The position numbers and the translations under genes are program-made. The notes beneath the pieces were generated by a model. That model did not search any database. It was not told the origin of the DNA and saw only the letters and a list, made by a program, of their open reading frames with translations. Below, piece after piece: positions 32,039 to 37,957 of a stretch of 37,957 nucleotides of DNA. Source of the stretch: Phytophthora quininea (lineage: Eukaryota > Oomycota > Peronosporomycetes > Peronosporales > Peronosporaceae); contig JAAVTG010000165.1 of NCBI GenBank assembly GCA_011947345.1, forward strand, positions 1-37,957, in the 5' to 3' direction. Each line of letters starts with the position of its first letter. Position 1 is the first letter of the stretch.

Positions 32039-32489
32039 ACCTCACAAACAAATGAAGTGTAGTGTGGCTGCACAATTAACGAGAAACTGCAATCGAAGGT
32101 TGTCACAAGTGGTGTTAAAGGTCGCCGGCGAACATGAGAATAGGTAGAACATCTGGATCCACTCTGCATCTGAAAGCTGTTGCCGTTTGCGCTGGTGGGA
32201 GGAAAGGCCCAAGTGACTGTCATGTTGGAATGGGATGATTGAGGAGACATGTGTCGTGAATGACGTCGGCGGCTTTCCGAACGTCAGCAACGGTTTTGGA
32301 TTGTCGATTCTGGCTTGACTTGGCTGCTTTCCGATCACAGAAAGCTGCTGCTTCTCTGAGGTTGCGCATGGTTATCTGCGACCGGAACTGCAGCTCGGAC
32401 TTTTCTGACACTTTTGTGTTGGCTGCTGGATCGATCGAAATGCGCCCAGAACTGATCGACAGACGAGAATTTGCCGCTTCCGGCGTCAC
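32039..32489. other. Spacer between ARM copy 2 and PH-C2 gene
   Basis: About 450 bp. A minus-strand ORF at 32220-32537 (105 aa) has a plausible helical, charged composition, with ITMRNLREAAAFCDRKA, but no recognised domain. It overlaps the start of the PH-C2 gene on the other strand, so it is listed only as a possibility. The promoter of the PH-C2 gene may be here. Confidence 0.3.
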
Positions 32490-34310
32490 ATGGGCACCAT
32501 CCGTGAGTTCACGACAAGCGATGGAGCTCACTCGCAACTACACGCCTACTCGGTTGCTTTCCGTAAAGGGCTCCTTGGGCTGAACTTGCAGGATGCTCGA
32601 GAATATGGCATTGAAGGCACTGTCGTGTGTTCCTTGGTGCTGCCAATAGCCCGATATTGCAGTTCGTGCCGAAGCACAAGATCCTGGACATGCAACGCTC
32701 TCACGATGCCACGCCTATCGAGGATGAGCAACACTCTCATAAGCAGGATGTCATCAAACAGGGGTCGTATACAAGCGCAGTCGGGTGCTTCGAAGTTGGA
32801 AGTTGCGTTTGTTTGTGCTGAGGAATGTAAACTAGAATACTACAAAGGCATAACCCCGACAGCTCCTCAAAAGACAGTCAACTTATCACGCCACCGCTGC
32901 TCGATTCGGGCGCTGTCTGGTCGGCGTAAATTGATCAGCCGCTCCCCACTCGTGACGGCTGAATTTCTGCTGGAACTTCGGATCGATCGTCAGCGCTGGG
33001 TCATAGCCTTCCCGTCCAAATCTGACCAACAGGCCTGGTTGAATGCGTTAAACTTGGTATTCGATGCTTCGACGACTACACACGAGCCCGAACGAGAACT
33101 GGACGAGTCACTCACTAAGTTCACCGAGAGCAATACCTTGACCCGATCGACGGCTTCCAACGAGAGCATCGAGAGTGCATATCTATCACAACTCAAGCGA
33201 GACGCGTTCTGCGTCCCTATTGTTCACGTCTGTATTCTTTCTGTTGCAAACTTGTCGAACAATCATCGTTATTCGAGCGCGTATTGTGAAGTGACTGCTG
33301 GCAACGAAACATTCCAGACGTCCATGACAAGATACCGATATTCGCCAGTGTGGAAGCAGGACCGAGCAGTATCTTTGAAGTGTCAAGCAGCGACATGGTG
33401 GTGGAGATCAGCGTGTTCGATAAGCGCAGATTACGCACAGCAAAACTCATCGCAGCGTTAACACTCCTGTGAAATCGTTGCCCTGCAATCAGAAGATCAC
33501 TCGGGAGTTTCCTCTGACAAGCAAATGCGATTATGGTGGCGCAACGATAACTTTGTCGCTAGAATACGCTACGAAGGGGGCAGTAGACCAGCTATGCGTC
33601 GGACGTACTGTGGACAAATCTGAACGACCCACCGACATAGCGCAGGATAGAGGCCATGAGAAATTACGAGTGGAGAACGCTGTATCTGAAGCTGCAAGAG
33701 CTAGAGAGGCGGCAATGAAAGCCAAACAGGAAGCAGACATTCGATTGGCAAAAGCTCGAGAAGCATTGGAAAAGCTCAACTCTTGACGAGCCGTATCCAG
33801 CGCTCAAGCGTTCCGGATCCTTCGGTCTATGTTGCTTACCTCAGCATGATACACGAGGGCCACTCCGATCAAGTCGTCACGTCCAGGATGCGAAACGATG
33901 GCATTCATGAGATCGATATTCAGGCGTTCTTTAGAAGCATCAATTCTTTCGATGAGAGAATCCGAGCTTTGCAAACGGAGGTGGAGAACCTCAAACGAGA
34001 TCGACCAGTCCAAGAGGAGGAAGTCGCGACCGCTCCAGCACTCCCTGGCTTACAGAATCTGAGCGACCAAGTGAAAATGTTTCGACGCTTGCTGAAACTC
34101 GAAAAGCAACTACAACAAGCTGGCATGACTGTGGAGTTGAGCATTCCTTTTCAACAATCTTTGGGGATTGTGCAGGGATTTTCCCGACGCCTGGAAGAAA
34201 TGGAATCGACTGATATCATCAATGCTGATCCAGTGACCCAGGCACATGTGCGAGAAGCGTACTGTCAACTCGAGCGAGATGTTGAAATTTTCAGCTCGGC
34301 ACTATTATAA
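32490..34310 (+). CDS. PH-C2-coiled-coil protein, frame broken
   Basis: Starts MGTIREFTTSDGAHSQLH, with a short region, YSVAFRKGLLGLNLQ, that could be the first strands of a PDZ-like fold. A PH domain follows (about 32750-33060): RSRVLRSWKLRLFVLRN, then LEYYKG, closing with the invariant Trp in SDQQAWLNALNL. A C2 domain comes next (about 33215-33590): VHVCILSVANLSN, SAYCEVTAGNETFQTS, SPVWKQ and SSDMVVEISVFDKRRLRTAK. Then a coiled coil (33650-33780, AREAAMKAKQEADIRLAKAR) and a C-terminal helical region to 34310. Breaks: near 32630, G run 32761-32764, near 32830, near 33365, near 33465 and the T pair at 33784. PH plus C2 suggests phospholipid-dependent membrane recruitment; no catalytic domain is seen. 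The gene lies within the ARM cluster, and an ancestral ARM-PH-C2 fusion is possible. Confidence 0.6.
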
Positions 34311-34375
34311 ACAAGAATGAGCTGCAAGATTACAGTAATGAGTTTGGCATCCTTAATAAGATTGACATCGCAGCA

Positions 34376-34590
34376 TGCGTGGATTTGCTGTGGGGACGGC
34401 AGTGAGCGTCAAAACGATCATGCGTCCGAGGCACTGTGGGGCGTCGCATTGTACACCGACAGCAAGCGTGAAAGTTAAAGAACGAGTTGGGTTGCAGCAC
34501 TGAGAGCGTTGGCACAGTACGGAAGTGATGCATACGTCTTCTCTAGGAAGCGTTCCATCCGAAGTGCACTGGATGAAGTCTCCCGATAAC
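34376..34590 (+). pseudogene. Armadillo-repeat relic
   Basis: A short frame-broken piece reads GSERQNDHASEALWGVALYT, matching the repeat core (GS..QKENASGALWGLSV) of the nearby ARM genes. Another piece, ALRALAQYGSDA, follows in another frame. There is no start or complete repeat array, so this is a fragment left by local duplication or the end of a longer gene. Confidence 0.5.
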
Positions 34591-34616
34591 CCACTCATTT
34601 ATTGCAGCCACCACCG

Positions 34617-34979
34617 TCAAAACATCGTTTGGGAGCTCAGTCTCCGTCCTTCTCCTAAAGCATTCAAAATAATATAGCGTATCTCAACGCGATGGATTGA
34701 GGTAGTCAACCGCTTTTCCGGAAATCGATGCAGTTTCATTTCTTCATGCTGCACTTCCACATAGTTACCGGAGATGCTGTCTGCGGTCCAGCGAGAGTCC
34801 CACGTGACTGCCCTGTGCCAGATCTCAAGAAAGTCATTAGCAGATACTGGAAAGTTGTCTCGGATGAGATCAAGGTTTTCCTGGTGAGGAAAGACAACGA
34901 CTGGAAACATCAACTTAAACACCGTCATTACCATAACTTCGTACAAACGCTCGCTGGGATAGAGTCGCTTCACAAGCAA
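34617..34979 (-). CDS. Hypothetical 120-residue ORF
   Basis: Uninterrupted minus-strand ORF with mixed, globular-looking composition, including FPVSANDFLEIWHRAVTW. No family is recognised. A longer plus-strand ORF (34728-35489) overlaps it but runs antisense into the next gene, so the minus ORF is the better candidate. It may be an exon or a gene remnant; no upstream exon was identified. Confidence 0.25.
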   Translation of the reverse strand: MLVKRLYPSERLYEVMVMTVFKLMFPVVVFPHQENLDLIRDNFPVSANDFLEIWHRAVTWDSRWTADSISGNYVEVQHEEMKLHRFPEKRLTTSIHRVEIRYIILNALGEGRRLSSQTMF

Positions 34980-35024
34980 GCTCCCGAAATGTTATCGTTC
35001 TTGGTGAAATCAATACGTACTATT

Positions 35025-35682
35025 TCACCATCGCTTACACCCGCTGCGCTGCTTCTGCTTCTTGGTGAACAGTGTTGCATGTCCTTCCAGCACATTCATC
35101 CTGGGTCGGGTGGGCGCTCCACGCAGCGCCAAGAAGTCCTTGGCACTGTCCGACAGCTCTCTGGCCTTGGCAGTCTCCACCGCGTCCAGCGTCTTGACCT
35201 CAATATTGCCGAACTGCCTCGTGTGCGACTTCTTGGCCATCAAGTTGGCCAGTTTGGCGTCTGCACGGCGCTTCTTGGCTCGAGCTTTCTCGACAGCTTC
35301 CTCCTCCTCGACAGCTTCTTCCTCTCTACGAGCAGCAAACCCTCAGCATCTTGCACTTCTAAAACGTTTTTATCTGCTCAGAACCCACTCATTTCTCGCA
35401 GCCACCGCCGTCAGAACTTCATCAGGAAGCTCTGGTACTTCACTCTCCGTCTTCTTCGTGTTCCTACAAACATTTCAAACAATCATTAGTTTAGCATCTA
35501 TCTCAACGGTCTGCACAAGTGACGCACCTCTTGGCTGCGTTCTTGGCCTGCTGACGCGCCTCCTGCTCCTGTTTCTGCTGCTGCTGGGCCTGCTGCTCGG
35601 CGCTCTGTTTGGTCACCACCTCGGGTGCCTCATCGCTGTCGCTATCGTACGGCACGGGCACATTGCTCTGCTTGGCGGCCAT
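35025..35682 (-). CDS. Bud21/Utp16-like nucleolar protein (putative)
   Basis: Three exons: 35682-35528, 35463-35389 and 35325-35025, with introns GTGCGT...TTGTAG and GTGGGT...CTCGTAG. The spliced 531 nt give 176 residues with no frame error. The protein begins MAAKQSNVPVPYDSDSDEAP, an acidic Ser/Asp patch, then a Gln-rich helix and the motif ELPDEVLTAVAARNE. A Glu-rich stretch follows, then a basic region, KARAKKRRADAKLANLMAKK, and a C-terminus ending TKKQKQRSGCKRW. The acidic patch, LPDxVL motif and lysine-rich tail resemble Bud21/Utp16, a U3 snoRNP-associated 18S rRNA processing factor; this is a moderate-to-weak assignment by composition and motif only. The start is 68 bp from the divergent methyltransferase start. 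Confidence 0.65.
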
Positions 35683-35750
35683 CTTATTCAATTGTGTCGA
35701 TGGGCCTCCAGTCAAAATCGCCACTTGCGATTGGTCGACCGCATTGACAC
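35683..35750. promoter_or_regulatory. 68-bp bidirectional promoter
   Basis: Only 68 bp separate the start codons of two divergent genes. It contains GCGATTGG, an inverted CCAAT-type box, and CGCATTGACA just before the plus-strand ATG. Both transcripts must start here or inside the opposite gene. Confidence 0.45.
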
Positions 35751-36416
35751 ATGGCTACATCCCAAACTGCAGGCGAACGCCGTCGCCAAGTGCGTCAGCT
35801 GCTGCTTCAGGCCGCCAAAGCTCGCGCCCATGACGCGCTGACGCTGCAGCAGGACGACGAGCCCAAGAAGGAGCTGTTCGCACCCTTCAGTCCGTCTCCA
35901 GTCGCCCTGATGGACGCAGTGTGGACCAAGATACAGCAGTCCCCCGACGTGGCCCTGCAGGAGAGCGACCTGCTGGTGGATTTGGGCTGCGGAGACGGTC
36001 GCTGGCTCGTGTCTGGCGTCAGCAAATTCAGCTGCAGTGCGTTGGGGGTGGAGTTGGATGCGCAACTGGTGCGCAGAGCGAGAGGCGAAGTGGAGAAGCG
36101 CAGTCTGGAGCAAAGATCCGAGTGGAGTGTGGCGACGTCATGGCGATGGACATCTCGAGGGCCAAGTTGGTGATTGTCTACGCGTTCGCAGAGTCGTTAA
36201 GTGGCATTGCAGAGAGGCTGAAGACGCAGCTAAGGAAGGAGGCGAACGTGCTGTCGATTGGGGTAAGAGAAGGAAAAATGGCGAGTGATTATCACACAGT
36301 AACTCATTGTTTTCTTCTCTTGATTGCAGTTCCGTGTACCGGAGTGGAAACCACATTGGAGCGAGCGCGAGGGAGGACTGCGCTGGTACTTTTACCGGAT
36401 GAAAGACTGTCGTTGA
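35751..36416 (+). CDS. Class I SAM-dependent methyltransferase, FAM173-like
   Basis: Two exons, 35751-36262 and 36330-36416 (intron GTAAGA...TTGCAG). After an N-terminal helical region comes motif I, DLLVDLGCGDGRWL, then the motif II acid in LGVELDAQLVRRAR, VECGDVMAMDISRAKLVIVY and LSIGFRVPEWKPHW. This order and the PxWxPxW-like end recall FAM173/ATPSCKMT-type lysine methyltransferases, which modify mitochondrial carriers or ATP synthase c-subunit in animals; the substrate here is unknown. The frame changes at the A run 36112-36114; one extra A gives exactly 200 codons (199 aa). The 3' end is 16 bp from the stop of the convergent gene. General methyltransferase assignment is firm, the subfamily tentative. 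Confidence 0.75.
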
Positions 36417-36432
36417 AAGAGAGCGAGTCTGT

Positions 36433-37957
36433 TCACTCCTCATCGAGCAGCTTCGCCAGTCGCTTTTTCACTTCCTGGACCTCAGCAAGCACCAGTCGGT
36501 CCAACTGCACACCATACAAGAAGTCATTGTTAATCATGGCCAAGATGGTAATTGTACGAGCAGTCGTACCTGCTTTCGTTTCTCTTCGACACGCACTGCT
36601 CTCCCAATGATGTCTTCGCTGGCGCTTGTAGTAAGTTTTCGCTTTTGGTCGCTGAATTCCATGCGTAGCAAATGGGACAATGAAGCTGACGTTGGAAATG
36701 CCTCTGACGCTCTTGAACGTCGTGCTGCCTTCCTGGAAGTCTTGCGTTTGGTCTTCTTCTTCGTAACTGTGACGACCTCAGGTCCAGCCTCATTAATTCG
36801 TTCGATTGCTGTGGTCGATGCTGAACTGGGTATTCTCTTTCTTGCAGCAGTTCCCATGTCCAATTCGACGCACGAAGCACTGGTCCGCATCCCATTCAAT
36901 CCTCCTGCGGTCGAAGCTTTTCGAGATCGTCCACCTGCTGAAGACGGTCTTCGATCTGCCCCTGGTGTGTCTCCAGATACAATCGTTCGCTCTGCCGTTT
37001 GCAGTCGATCAAGCATGCAGTCGAGCGCCGACTCCAACATTTGGCGGCTGTCTGAAACCCGAGAATGCCAGATCGCCGTCCATTCTCAAGCAATACGCGT
37101 TCGACTTGATCTTTCAAGCTCGGCGCACTAGAAGGTTTCACTAGAACCGATGGCGAAGTCGAGCGTCTCGAGTCTTTCGGAAGCTCCAGGCTTTGCTCCA
37201 GTAGCATACGTTCATCACTGGTCGTTGGTGGGTCGTCAGCAGCAACTCGAGAAGGGCCCACTTCAGCAGACGCATCTGCACTGACTGCCGAAATTGGTGG
37301 AGTTGCCGTTGGGGTTTGGCAGGTTTCTCCTTGCGATACTGGAACATCAACCCCGTTAAGCCACGGTAGAAAATATGAGCAGTTGGCAGGCTGGCCTTAC
37401 CTCGGCTGTACAGCAAACACAGACACCATCACTGCCATAAAACGCCACAAATCCATGGCGCAGGCAAAAACTGACGTACGATTTCTTGGGCTCCTCATCA
37501 AAAGCTCTGAAAATCTTGCGCTGGGATAGCATCGCTCCACAAGCAAGCTCTCGGAATTCTATCGCGACAACAAGCCCAATATTAAGTCATTTTGCGATGT
37601 CACCCTTCATCAGTAGATAACATACCTTCGAGACTCATTTCACCGTAGCCTATTCGGTCAAAACGAGATAGCGCTTCCGTCATGACTGAACTCTCTAGCA
37701 GTGAGCAAAGAATCGCGCGAATTGCTCGGCTCCGTTGTTGGCTTACGAGCTCTACCAAAGCTTCAACGTCCTCTTGTGAGAGCTGTTCGTGCGTGCCGAT
37801 CTCGGGGTCCAATAGACTGGGAGATTCCTTCGCTTCGCCAGGGAGGCATTTTGCGAGTGATCGCAGCTCTGCAATCTCGATGTAGCCGCTGTCCAGAGTC
37901 TCCATTTGCTCGAACAACTCGCAGAGCACAAAGTGAAACGATTTCGAACGAAAGTCT
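36433..37957 (-). CDS. Protein with degenerate EF-hand-like segments and basic Ser-rich tail (5' end outside window)
   Basis: Exons read as 37957-37626, 37549-37401, 37338-36570 and 36504-36433. The first visible exon has EF-hand-like segments, METLDSGYIEIAELRSL and FDRIGYGEMSLEGM, that lack several calcium-binding acids. The second gives SQRKIFRAFDEEPKKSYV and a Cys-rich VCVCC. The third is low-complexity Ser/Thr/Pro sequence with SLKDQVERVLLENG, MLESALDCMLDRLQTAER and a basic KKKTKRKTSRKAARR stretch. The last exon, LDRLVLAEVQEVKKRLAKLL, is a predicted helix. Frame changes occur near the start of exon 3 and at the CCC/GGG run around 37065, so the exon 3 join is uncertain. The family is not recognised; the layout suggests a scaffold or cytoskeletal protein. 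Confidence 0.55.

Overview
The window looks like nuclear DNA of a flagellated heterotrophic eukaryote, most probably an oomycete of the Phytophthora/Pythium type. Genes are dense on both strands. Introns are short (about 60-110 nt) with GT-AG ends. Secreted tenascin-like EGF proteins and long Vac8-like armadillo proteins are present, a large ASH-domain protein implies motile flagella, and two start regions carry sequences like the oomycete initiator element. The species cannot be fixed from sequence alone.

Layout. 1-4821 (minus): two tandem UGT80-type steryl glucosyltransferase genes. 5011-5862 (minus): tandem-PH protein. 6371-6785 (plus): twin CX9C Mdm35/TRIAP1-like protein. 7031-8394 (minus): four-exon, probably mitochondrial protein with faint PEPCK resemblance. 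8528-10371 (plus): RAD51C-like recombinase in 13 exons. 10481-13209 (minus): two tandem tenascin-like secreted proteins sharing a 500-bp identical block. 13426-13984 (minus): DUF423/TMEM256-type membrane protein in four exons. 14099-20464 (plus): very large ciliary ASH/MSP-domain protein. 20585-22226 (minus): bifunctional PFKFB with an altered phosphatase motif. 23136-26462: 5'-truncated LINE next to a hAT transposase relic. 27027-34590 (plus): armadillo-repeat region with one intact gene, one frame-broken copy, a PH-C2-coiled-coil gene and a small ARM relic. 35025-35682 (minus) and 35751-36416 (plus): head-to-head pair, a Bud21/Utp16-like protein and a class I methyltransferase. 36433-37957 (minus): partial gene with degenerate EF-hand-like segments.

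A strong cross-cutting pattern is that many genes are broken by single-base indels, mostly one base missing from a homopolymer run. Adding one base per run makes the spliced lengths of RAD51C, the DUF423 protein, the ASH protein, PFKFB and the methyltransferase exact multiples of three. I therefore read most breaks as consensus sequence errors, not pseudogene decay. Spans below give the whole gene across breaks and introns. No operon logic applies; related neighbours are local tandem duplicates, and three head-to-head pairs share intergenic spaces of 68-133 bp.
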